Positions 8,138-15,208 of a stretch of DNA of 15,208 bases are shown one piece after another. The position numbers and the translations under genes are program-made. Within the stretch, counting starts at the first letter, position 1. The number at the start of each line of letters is the position of its first letter. The stretch is from CAVRZY01 sp963725415 (GTDB taxonomy: Bacteria > Acidobacteriota > Terriglobia > Bryobacterales > Bryobacteraceae), in assembly GCA_963725415.1 (NCBI GenBank), contig CAVRZY010000307.1, positions 1 to 15,208 of the forward strand, in the 5' to 3' direction. A model generated the notes under the pieces. The model was not told the DNA's origin, searched no databases, and saw only the letters and a program-made list of their open reading frames with translations.

Positions 8138-8147
8138 CCACGGTTTT
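8120..8147 (+). terminator. Terminator-like hairpin after the receptor gene
   Basis: GGGGTAG (8120-8126) pairs with CTGCCCC (8133-8139), seven pairs including one G-T, over a 6-base loop. A short T tract (8144-8147) follows four bases later. It overlaps the second copy of the 19-base repeat. The strong stem and location 46 bases after the receptor stop favour a terminator or attenuator; the short and displaced T tract argues against high efficiency. Confidence 0.45.
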
Positions 8148-8158
8148 CACCGGTGAAA
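8145..8158 (+). promoter_or_regulatory. Perfect palindrome, possible operator
   Basis: TTTCACCGGTGAAA is a perfect 14-base palindrome with a central CCGG, and a further TTCAC half-site occurs at 8162-8166. The even spacing and central CG resemble operators of LacI-family sugar regulators, but no regulator gene is visible in the window. It begins just after the terminator-like hairpin and 180 bases before the hydrolase ATG. Confidence 0.35.
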
Positions 8159-8322
8159 TGCTTCACGCCAGCGCAGCAATCGTTTTGAGATTCGCAACAC
8201 GTCTTTTTTCGTTATCAACGGTCGTAAAGTTTGGTGAGAACGGCCAAACGAAGCGCTGGCGATGCCTGCGGTGTCAGTGGTGGCGGGACTTGGGGAGATG
8301 AGTGTGAGGGAGCGGTTTTTTT

Positions 8323-8326
8323 GAGG
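8323..8326 (+). promoter_or_regulatory. Ribosome binding site of the first hydrolase, long spacing
   Basis: GAGG lies 11 bases before the ATG at 8338, slightly longer than usual. The start is supported independently by the twin-arginine signal that it opens and by alignment with the start of the downstream paralogue. Confidence 0.45.
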
Positions 8327-8337
8327 ATCAAGCATCT

Positions 8338-11300
8338 ATGAAACGACGAACATTCATACAGAGCTGCGCCACCGGCGTGCTGACCCTGGTGGCCGACAAT
8401 CCGCTGTCGCCCCAGACCGCCAGTGCAAGGGCTCTGGAAGAGGCCTTCCGGCGTCCGCCGGCTTCGGCCGGCCCTTACACCTGGTGGCACTGGATGAACG
8501 GGAACGTAACCGCGGACGGAATCACGCGCGACCTGGAGGCCATGAAGCGCGTGGGCGTCGCGGGGTTCCAGCTTTTCGAGGTCAGCGATGGAATCATCCC
8601 GGGCCCGGTGAAGTACGGGAGCCCGGAACATCTCAAGCTTCTCCAGCACGCCGCAGAGGAAGCCGACCGCTTGGGGCTGGCCTTCGAGCTGCACAACTGC
8701 CCCGGCTGGTCTTCGACCGGCGGGCCTTGGATTACGCCGGCGCTCTCGATGCAGCAACTGGTGTGGACCGAGGCCTTCGTCACCGGCGGGCAACAGGTAA
8801 GCATCCCGCTGCCACAGCCGTACGCCAAGCGCGGCTACTACCGCGACGCATTGGTGCTGGCGTTTCCGTCGCTCGAAGGCGAGAGGCGGCCCATGCGGGC
8901 TCTGGTGAGCAACGCCACTTCGAGCAGCGGCCCGGTGGACGTGAAGCGGTTGACCGACGGCGACCTGTCCGGGGGAGTGGAGGTTCGGCCGGCCGGTTCC
9001 GGCCAGCCCGCCTACCTCCAGTTGGAGTTTGCCGAGCCCTTTGAGGCGCGCTCGATTGCGGTTTACATCGCCGCGCTTGGCGGCGCGGGCGCCCCTGGCG
9101 GGGGCCGCGCCCCGGCGGCTCCTATGACGTTGGAAGCCTCGGATGATGGCGCTCAGTTCCGGAGGGTTTGCGATTTGAGCCTGCTGCCGGGCCGGGCAGG
9201 CTCGATTGAAGCCCCCGCAACCGCGAATTTCCCCGCCGTCCGGGCGAAGTTTTTCCGCCTGGTTTCCCCTCGGGCGACGCGCTTCGCCGATGTTCAGCTT
9301 TCAGGGGCGAGCCGCATCCCCGACTGGCCGATCAAGGCCAACTTCACTAGTCGGAGCGGGCCCGGCGGGGCTATGGTGGAGGCGCCCAGAACAACGCCGG
9401 AATCGCCCAGCGGGGCGGCTATCGATCCCGCGTCGGTTCTCGACATCACCCAGTACATGGACGCGTCAGGCCGGCTGAACTGGCCGGCGCCCGCTGGAAA
9501 CTGGACCATTCTGCGCCTGGGACACACCTCAGTCGGCATTGAGAACCATCCCGCCCCGGAAGGCGGCGTGGGGATGGAGTGCGACAAGTACAGCCGGGCG
9601 GCCATGGATTTTCACTTCAATCAGTTTTTCGGGAAGCTGTTGCCGGCCATGCGCCCGCTGGCCGCCAAAGGCAAGGCGGGGGCGCTGGTCGATAGCTACG
9701 AGGTGGGCATGCAGACCTGGACCCCGGGGTTTCTGCAGGAGTTCCAGCGGCGCCGTGGCTACGATCTGCGGAATTACCTGCCGGCCATGACGGGCCGCGT
9801 GGTAGGCAGCGCCGATATCTCCGACCGCTTCCTGTGGGACGTCCGGCGGACGCACGCTGACATGATGTCGGACAACTACTATGGCCGCTTTGCCGAACTG
9901 TGCCGGCAGCGCGGCGTCATCTCCTACACGGAGCCTTACGACGGCGGCCCGATCGATCACATGCAGGCGGGCTCGCGGGTGGACATTCCCATGGGCGAGT
10001 TCTGGGTGCGGCGCCTCGACCGGAGCGCCAACCGGCGCATAAAGCTGGCGGCCTCGATCGCGCACGTGAACGGGAAGGCAGTGGTGGGCGCGGAGTCCTT
10101 CACCGGGGGAGGCGCGCTTTCCAGATGGCTGGAATTCCCGTACGCCATGAAAGCTCAAGGGGACTGGATGTACACCCAGGGGCTGAACCGGTTCATCTTT
10201 CACCGCTACGCGCAACAGCCTCATCCCGACGCCGTGCCGGGCATGACTATGGGGCCGCACGGATGGCATTTCGAGCGCACCAACACTTGGTTCAATCAGG
10301 GCGCGGCCTGGCTCCAGTACGTGGTGCGCTGCCAGCAGACCCTCCAGCAAGGGCTTTTCGTGGCCGACCTGGCCTACTTCACGGGCGAGAACGCTCCTTT
10401 GCCCACGCGAGAGCAGAGTAGTCTGAGCCCCGCACTCCCGCAAGGCCACGACTACGACCACGTGCACGCGGAGACTGTCCTGTCGCGCATGAAAGTCCAG
10501 AAGGGCCGGATCGTCCTGCCGGACGGGATGAGCTACCGGGTGCTGGTCCTCCCGAACAACACCACCATGACGCTGGAAGTGCTGCGCAAGATTCGTGACT
10601 TGGTGGAACAGGGCATCTGCCTGGTGGGTCCCAGGCCGGAACACTCTCCCACTCTGTCCGGGTATCCGGTGAGCGAAACGGAGGTGCGGCGCATCGCCAG
10701 CGAGGTCTGGGGCAACCTGAACGGGACGACGCTCACGGAACGGGCCTTCGGCAAGGGACGGGTGTTCTGGGGGCAGCCGCTACGGGCGGTGCTGGACAAG
10801 CTGAACGTCCGGCCCGATTTCGAGTTCACGGCGCGCTCGGCGGATCCGGCGGTGAACTATATCCACAAGCGCGTCGGGGACGCTGAGGTGTACTTCCTGG
10901 CCAATCGCCAGCGGCGTTCCGAAGACCTGGTCTGTACGTTCCGGGTGAACGGCAAGCAGCCGGAATTCTGGAACCCCGCTACCGGCGAGATCACCCCAGC
11001 GGCGATCTACGAGGTGGCGGATGGACGGGTGCGTATGCCGGTGCGGCTCGATCCGGTCGGGTCGGTATTCGTGGTGTTCCGTGCGCCGGCGCCGGCGCAG
11101 CATTTGCAGGCCGTGGTTAAGGATGGCACGGCGGTCGCTGGAACCGAGCCTTTCCCGGCGCCTGCTGCCGGGCTGCACCGCGGGATGGCGAACAATTTCA
11201 CCGTAAGCGTCTGGGTGAAGCCGGAAGTGGACGTGACGCCCGCAACGAGCTTCGTGTTCTACCCGCCCGAGGGCGATGTCCTCTACGGGGAGGGGCATGC

Positions 11301-12369
11301 CTCGTGCGGGCTGTCGGCGGGCCGCAATGGCGTAACCGTCTACGAACGGGCGGGCGGCCGGTTCCCGGCCGTGCTGGAGGCTGCAATGCCGCTCTCGGGC
11401 TGGACGCACCTGACGCTCCTCTACAAAGAGGGCGTGCCGTCGCTGTATGTGAACGGCAAGCTGGTTCGTCAAGGCCAGAAATCGGGCAAAGTGGTTCACC
11501 CGGGCCTCGGCGAGGCCTCTGGAGAAACGGACATCACCTACTTCGAAGGCGACCAGAGCCAGCCGGAACTATTCCCCGAGGCGCTGGGCGAAGATCGCAT
11601 CCAGAAGTTGGCGGCAGCCGGAGTTCCCAAGCCGGAGGACCCGCCGGCCCTCGAACTGGCGGGCAGAGGGAAAGCCGAACTGCTGATCTGGCAGGACGGC
11701 AACTACTCGTTGCGCGACAGCGCGGGCCAAACTTCCTCCGTAGAGATTAAGGGCCTCGGCCGGCCGGTGCAAATCTCAGGGCCGTGGCGGGTCAGCTTCC
11801 CGCCGAACCTGGGGGCGCCCGCGGAGGTGACGCTTCGCCAGTTGGTGTCGCTGCACAAGCACTCTCAGGCGGGAGTGAAATACTTCTCGGGCACGGCGAC
11901 GTACACGAAACGATTCAGCGTTGCCGCCAGTGCCATCGCGGGCGGCAAGCGGCTGTACCTGGACCTGGGGCGGGTGGAGGTGCTGGCCGAAGTCCGCTTG
12001 AACGGCAAGGATCTCGGCACGCTGTGGAAGCCTCCCTACCGGGTGGACATCACCGATGCGGTTCGCTCCGGGAACAACGACCTGGAAGTTCGGGTAACGA
12101 ATCTCTGGCCCAACCGCCTCATCGGCGACGAGCAACTCCCGCCGGAGAACGAGTACGCGCAGGCGGGCGAAGATATGGGGCCGTGGCTGCGGGAGGGCGC
12201 CATCAAGCGCATGCCGGATTGGTATCTGCAAGGCAAGCCCAAGCCCCCGGGCGGACGGATCACGTTCACGACGTGGCAGCATTTCACCAAGGAATCCCCG
12301 CTGCTGGAATCCGGGCTGATCGGGCCGGTCCGGCTGCGAACGGGGGTGCGGCGAGCAATCGCCCTCTGA
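8338..12369 (+). CDS. Exported GH106-type glycoside hydrolase (alpha-L-rhamnosidase family), complete
   Basis: The 1343-residue protein is predicted to remove terminal alpha-L-rhamnose from plant or microbial glycans outside the cytoplasm. It opens with a twin-arginine-type signal (MKRRTFIQSCATGVLTLVAD), implying export folded. GH106 hallmarks are TWWHWMNG at residues 48-55, HNCPGWSS from 119, a galactose-binding-like insert at about 180-330, DSYEVGMQTW with E455, TEPYDGGPID with E532, VVGAESFTG with E586, then MYTQGLNRFIFHRYAQQPHP and HGWHFERTNTWF. E455 and E586, about 130 apart, fit by spacing the base/acid glutamate pair I recall from characterised GH106 enzymes. Residues about 950-1095 look like a laminin-G/concanavalin-type lectin insert (FTVSVWVKPEV, WTHLTLLYKEGVPSLYVNGK). 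Residues about 1180-1310 form a GH2-like sugar-binding beta domain (RLYLDLGRVEVLAEVRLNGK, NDLEVRVTNLWPNRLIG). The true substrate is unproven. Confidence 0.88.
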   Translation: MKRRTFIQSCATGVLTLVADNPLSPQTASARALEEAFRRPPASAGPYTWWHWMNGNVTADGITRDLEAMKRVGVAGFQLFEVSDGIIPGPVKYGSPEHLKLLQHAAEEADRLGLAFELHNCPGWSSTGGPWITPALSMQQLVWTEAFVTGGQQVSIPLPQPYAKRGYYRDALVLAFPSLEGERRPMRALVSNATSSSGPVDVKRLTDGDLSGGVEVRPAGSGQPAYLQLEFAEPFEARSIAVYIAALGGAGAPGGGRAPAAPMTLEASDDGAQFRRVCDLSLLPGRAGSIEAPATANFPAVRAKFFRLVSPRATRFADVQLSGASRIPDWPIKANFTSRSGPGGAMVEAPRTTPESPSGAAIDPASVLDITQYMDASGRLNWPAPAGNWTILRLGHTSVGIENHPAPEGGVGMECDKYSRAAMDFHFNQFFGKLLPAMRPLAAKGKAGALVDSYEVGMQTWTPGFLQEFQRRRGYDLRNYLPAMTGRVVGSADISDRFLWDVRRTHADMMSDNYYGRFAELCRQRGVISYTEPYDGGPIDHMQAGSRVDIPMGEFWVRRLDRSANRRIKLAASIAHVNGKAVVGAESFTGGGALSRWLEFPYAMKAQGDWMYTQGLNRFIFHRYAQQPHPDAVPGMTMGPHGWHFERTNTWFNQGAAWLQYVVRCQQTLQQGLFVADLAYFTGENAPLPTREQSSLSPALPQGHDYDHVHAETVLSRMKVQKGRIVLPDGMSYRVLVLPNNTTMTLEVLRKIRDLVEQGICLVGPRPEHSPTLSGYPVSETEVRRIASEVWGNLNGTTLTERAFGKGRVFWGQPLRAVLDKLNVRPDFEFTARSADPAVNYIHKRVGDAEVYFLANRQRRSEDLVCTFRVNGKQPEFWNPATGEITPAAIYEVADGRVRMPVRLDPVGSVFVVFRAPAPAQHLQAVVKDGTAVAGTEPFPAPAAGLHRGMANNFTVSVWVKPEVDVTPATSFVFYPPEGDVLYGEGHASCGLSAGRNGVTVYERAGGRFPAVLEAAMPLSGWTHLTLLYKEGVPSLYVNGKLVRQGQKSGKVVHPGLGEASGETDITYFEGDQSQPELFPEALGEDRIQKLAAAGVPKPEDPPALELAGRGKAELLIWQDGNYSLRDSAGQTSSVEIKGLGRPVQISGPWRVSFPPNLGAPAEVTLRQLVSLHKHSQAGVKYFSGTATYTKRFSVAASAIAGGKRLYLDLGRVEVLAEVRLNGKDLGTLWKPPYRVDITDAVRSGNNDLEVRVTNLWPNRLIGDEQLPPENEYAQAGEDMGPWLREGAIKRMPDWYLQGKPKPPGGRITFTTWQHFTKESPLLESGLIGPVRLRTGVRRAIAL

Positions 12370-12385
12370 TCCGGAGTTGAGAAAG

Positions 12386-12406
12386 CGCCGCGCCGCATCC
12401 GCGGCG
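12386..12406 (+). promoter_or_regulatory. GC hairpin between the two hydrolase genes
   Basis: CGCCGCG (12386-12392) pairs perfectly with CGCGGCG (12400-12406) over a 7-base loop. There is no T tract, so it is not a standard terminator. In a 62-base intercistronic gap it could protect mRNA ends or tune expression of the second gene, or be chance in GC-rich DNA. Confidence 0.4.
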
Positions 12407-12420
12407 TGGCAAGTAGTACG

Positions 12421-12425
12421 GGAGG
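12421..12425 (+). promoter_or_regulatory. Strong ribosome binding site of the second hydrolase
   Basis: A perfect GGAGG lies 6 bases before the ATG at 12432. This is stronger than the site of the upstream paralogue (GAGG at 11 bases), so the second enzyme may be translated better from a shared message. Confidence 0.65.
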
Positions 12426-12431
12426 ATTGAG

Positions 12432-15208
12432 ATGAAACGTCGAACATTCATGGAGACCTGCGCCGCGGGCGCAGTGACACTGGTAGCTGAAAAACCGCAA
12501 CTGGCGCAGGCCGCGGAGACAACCCTGGAGGAAGCCTTCCGGAATCCGCCCTCGTCGGCCTTCGCTAAGACTTGGTGGCACTGGATGAACGGGAACATCA
12601 GCGCCGTCGGAATCACCCGCGACATGGAGGCTATGAAACGGGTGGGCGTCAATGGGTTCCAGATCTTCCAGGTCGGCTCGGGCATTGTGAAGGGCCCGGT
12701 CGATTACGGCAGTCCGGAACATCTCCAGCTCTTGCAGCACGCGGCCAAAGAAGCTAATCGGCTGGGGCTGGAATTCGCCATGCATAACTGCCCCGGCTGG
12801 TCATCGAGCGGCGGCCCATGGATGACGCCGGAGCTTTCCATGCAGGTGCTGACGTGGACGGAGACCTCCGTCGCCGGCGGCCAGAGAGTAAACATCACGC
12901 TGCGGCAGCCGAACGCGACGCGCAACTACTACCGCGATGCCATGGTGCTGGCGTTCCCGGCGCAGCCCGGCGACCAGGTACAGCCCACAAGGATTACTAC
13001 GAACAGCGGTCCAGTGGACGCGAAGCTATTGAACGCCGGCGACCCGGCGGGAGGGATCGAGATTCGCCCGGCCGCGGAAGGCCAATCGGCCTTTCTCCAG
13101 TTGGAATTTGCCGAACCCTTCGAGGCGCGGTCGATGGCGATTACCAGCGCCCCGATAACAGCCGGCGGGCCCCGCCCCGGCGGCGGCTTCCCGGGCTTCG
13201 GCCCGTCGAGCCCGATGTCGCTGGAAGTCTCCGACGACGGCGCTCAGTTCCGGAAGCTCTGCGACATTCCCGGGGGCGGCGGTCGTGGCTTCGGCGGCCG
13301 CGGAAGTGACGTTCCTACGATGCTGAATTTTCCCGCGACCCGGGCGAAGTATTTCCGCGTGGTTTCTCCTCAGGCGCGCCGCTTCGTTGATGTCCGGCTG
13401 TCCGGGGCTTCCCGCATCGCCAACTGGAGCGCCAAGGCCAACTTTACGGGTTTCGGTTTTGGGTCGGGCGGAGGGCCCGTGACGAGCGCCGTGCTGGCGC
13501 CGCCCAGCGGGCCGATGATCGACCCCAACTCGGTTCTCGACATCACCCAGTCCATGAACGCGCAGGGCCGGCTCGACTGGCAGGCGCCCGCGGGCGACTG
13601 GACCATTCTGCGTATCGGACATACCACCACCGGAAGACAGAACAGCCCCGGCCCGGACGGCGGCGTCGGTCTGGAGTGCGACAAGTTCAGCAAAGAGGCC
13701 TACGATTTCCATTTCAATCAGTTCTTCGGAAAGTTGTTCGATGTGATCGCTCCGCTGGCCGTCAAGGGCTTGGCGGCTTCGATCATCGACAGTTACGAGA
13801 CCGGTATGCAGAACTGGACGGCGCGGTTTCCGCAGGAATTCCAGAAGCGCCGCGGATATGACTTGCGGAAGTACATGCCGGCCATGCTGGGCCGGGTGAT
13901 CGGCAGCGCCGAAATCTCCGAGCGTTTCCTTTGGGACGTCCGCAAGACGCAAGCCGAGCTGATGCAGGAAAACTACTACGGCCGCTTTGCCGAAGACCTC
14001 CACCAGCGCGGGATGCGGTGCTTCATCGAGCCTTACGATCCGGGCAATTTCGACGAGATGCCGACCGGCCAGTACGCCGACATGCCCATGGGCGAGTTCT
14101 GGCTGGGGCAAGCGAATCATCACAGCATCAAGCTGGTGGCCTCGGTCGCGCACGTGTACGGGAAGAAAATAATCGGCGCGGAGTCCTTCACCGGGCAGAC
14201 GAAATGGCAGGAACACCCCTACTGCATGAAGGCGCTCGGCGACTATATGTACACCCAGGGGCTGAACAACTACGTCTTCCATCGCTACTGCCATCAGCCC
14301 CATCCGGACGTCGCGCCGGGCATGACCATGGGGCCCTGGGGATGGTACTTCGACCGGACCAACACCTGGTTTGAAAAGTCTGGGACGTGGCTTAAGTACG
14401 TGGCCCGCGCCCAGAACATGCTGCGGCAGGGCTTGTTCGTGGGGGACCTGCTCTATTTCACGGGCCAGGATTCTCCCGTGGTGGCGCCTGGGCTGGCTCA
14501 ACTCAGCCCTCCGCCCCCGCCGGGATACGATTGGGACACCATTGACGCGGGCGCGATCCAGACGCGCATCAAGATCCAGAACGGGCAGATCGTTCTGCCG
14601 GACGGGATGAGCTACCGCGTGCTGGTGCTTCGGGACAACACGAAGCTATCAGTGGAACTGCTGCGCAAAATTCGTGACCTGGTGAACCAGGGCATGTGGC
14701 TGGTGGGTCCCAAGCCGGCACAGTCTCCGAGTCTCTCTGACAAGGATGCGGAGGTGCGCCGCCTGGCCGCCGAAGTGTGGGGCGATCTGAACGGAACGAC
14801 GGTTACGGAGCGGGCGTTCGGCAAGGGCCGCGTGTTCTGGGGCCAGCCGATGCGCGCGGTTCTGGACAAGCTGGGTGTCAAACCCGATTTCGAATACGCA
14901 TCCCGCTCCGCCGATGCGCCGGTCAATTGGATCCACCGGCGCGCCGGCGACGCCGAAGTCTACTTCGTGGCCAATCGACGCCGGCGAAGCGAGGATTTGG
15001 TCTGTACGTTCCGCGTGAGCGGTAAGCAGCCGGAGTTCTGGGACGCGGTGACTGGCGAGATCGCCAAGGTGGCCACCTACGAAGAGGCCGACGGACGGAC
15101 GCGGGTTCCGATTCGGCTCGAGCCGGCTGGGTCGATCTTCGTCGTGTTCCGTTCTCCAGCCCCGGCACGGCGCCTCCAGGCCATCGCGAAGGATGGCGCG
15201 ACAATCGT
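12432..15208 (+). CDS. Second exported GH106-type glycoside hydrolase, tandem paralogue, cut by right edge
   Basis: From the ATG at 12432 the frame is open for 925 codons to the window end with no stop. It begins with a twin-arginine-type signal (MKRRTFMETCAAGAVTLVAE, then a cleavable-looking AQAAET). It follows the first hydrolase throughout: TWWHWMNGN, HNCPGWSSSGGPWM, IDSYETGMQNW with E456, IEPYDPGNFD with E533, IIGAESFTG with E584, YMYTQGLNNYVFHRYCHQPH, WGWYFDRTNTWF and LPDGMSYRVLVL. The candidate catalytic glutamates are all kept, so it should be active. Differences cluster after EPYD and in two glycine-rich loops of the insert domain (PRPGGGFPGFGP and GGGGRGFGGRG), suggesting a different substrate preference. 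The window ends where the first copy's lectin-like insert begins, so its presence here is unknown. The gap to the first gene is 62 bases, consistent with one operon. Confidence 0.87.
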   Translation, partial: MKRRTFMETCAAGAVTLVAEKPQLAQAAETTLEEAFRNPPSSAFAKTWWHWMNGNISAVGITRDMEAMKRVGVNGFQIFQVGSGIVKGPVDYGSPEHLQLLQHAAKEANRLGLEFAMHNCPGWSSSGGPWMTPELSMQVLTWTETSVAGGQRVNITLRQPNATRNYYRDAMVLAFPAQPGDQVQPTRITTNSGPVDAKLLNAGDPAGGIEIRPAAEGQSAFLQLEFAEPFEARSMAITSAPITAGGPRPGGGFPGFGPSSPMSLEVSDDGAQFRKLCDIPGGGGRGFGGRGSDVPTMLNFPATRAKYFRVVSPQARRFVDVRLSGASRIANWSAKANFTGFGFGSGGGPVTSAVLAPPSGPMIDPNSVLDITQSMNAQGRLDWQAPAGDWTILRIGHTTTGRQNSPGPDGGVGLECDKFSKEAYDFHFNQFFGKLFDVIAPLAVKGLAASIIDSYETGMQNWTARFPQEFQKRRGYDLRKYMPAMLGRVIGSAEISERFLWDVRKTQAELMQENYYGRFAEDLHQRGMRCFIEPYDPGNFDEMPTGQYADMPMGEFWLGQANHHSIKLVASVAHVYGKKIIGAESFTGQTKWQEHPYCMKALGDYMYTQGLNNYVFHRYCHQPHPDVAPGMTMGPWGWYFDRTNTWFEKSGTWLKYVARAQNMLRQGLFVGDLLYFTGQDSPVVAPGLAQLSPPPPPGYDWDTIDAGAIQTRIKIQNGQIVLPDGMSYRVLVLRDNTKLSVELLRKIRDLVNQGMWLVGPKPAQSPSLSDKDAEVRRLAAEVWGDLNGTTVTERAFGKGRVFWGQPMRAVLDKLGVKPDFEYASRSADAPVNWIHRRAGDAEVYFVANRRRRSEDLVCTFRVSGKQPEFWDAVTGEIAKVATYEEADGRTRVPIRLEPAGSIFVVFRSPAPARRLQAIAKDGATI

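Larger units (their letters stand above)
8075..8337 (+). other. 263-base gap between receptor and hydrolase genes
   Basis: No gene is present. It contains a 19-base tandem repeat, a terminator-like hairpin, a TTCAC/GTGAA palindrome, a 6-bp inverted repeat (GTTTGG 8229-8234 with CCAAAC 8244-8249) and a run of seven T bases (8316-8322) just before the hydrolase start. I found no convincing -35/-10 pair for the hydrolase gene. Confidence 0.6.

Noticed and set aside
8316..8322. Run of seven T bases as a terminator tail
   Set aside because: No inverted repeat of useful strength lies directly before it, and it sits only 16 bases from the hydrolase start codon.
13026..14501. 491-codon minus-strand frame across the second hydrolase
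   Set aside because: Antisense to an intact GH106 frame. A similar shadow (9529-10644) occurs opposite the first hydrolase, as expected from their shared codon pattern.

Overview
The window is high-GC DNA with gene content typical of an Acidobacteriota soil bacterium, most likely Terriglobia/Solibacter-like. The main pointers are a very large Oar-type TonB-dependent receptor with an N-terminal carboxypeptidase-regulatory-like domain and a pair of exported GH106-type glycoside hydrolases. This assignment is inferred from family knowledge; no marker gene was available.

Left part (1-2239): a urocanate hydratase gene (hutU, histidine degradation) runs leftward and is cut by the left edge after 354 codons. 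A 147-base divergent gap separates it from a rightward gene for an exported, lipoprotein-like parvulin peptidyl-prolyl isomerase of the SurA/PrsA type.

Middle part (2252-4360): converging on the isomerase gene is a leftward membrane-protein gene that cannot be read in one frame. The N-terminal and C-terminal thirds share a frame, but about 100 codons between them make sense only in another frame. This implies two compensating one-base indels, from mutation or assembly error. Its 5' side abuts a roughly 100-base inverted repeat with perfect 21-base arms. After that comes about 420 bases with no convincing gene, holding a candidate extended -10 promoter and several hairpins: a plausible structured leader for the next gene.

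Right part (4361-15208): three large rightward genes form what looks like a carbohydrate-use locus. A 1237-residue outer-membrane TonB-dependent receptor is followed, after 263 bases, by two tandem paralogues of GH106 (alpha-L-rhamnosidase family). The 263-base gap carries a duplicated 19-base repeat, a terminator-like hairpin and a TTCAC/GTGAA palindrome. The first hydrolase (1343 aa) is complete and has an apparent laminin-G-like insert. The second starts 62 bases downstream and runs off the right edge after 925 codons. The likely logic is uptake of a rhamnose-containing plant or microbial glycan by the receptor, with rhamnose removed by the two hydrolases. No SusD, regulator or rhamnose catabolic gene is visible.

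No CRISPR array, tRNA, rRNA, transposase or phage gene was seen. I found no clear evidence of a wholly new system. The most unusual items are the double-frameshifted membrane gene, the palindromic element beside it, and the non-coding structures flanking the receptor gene.
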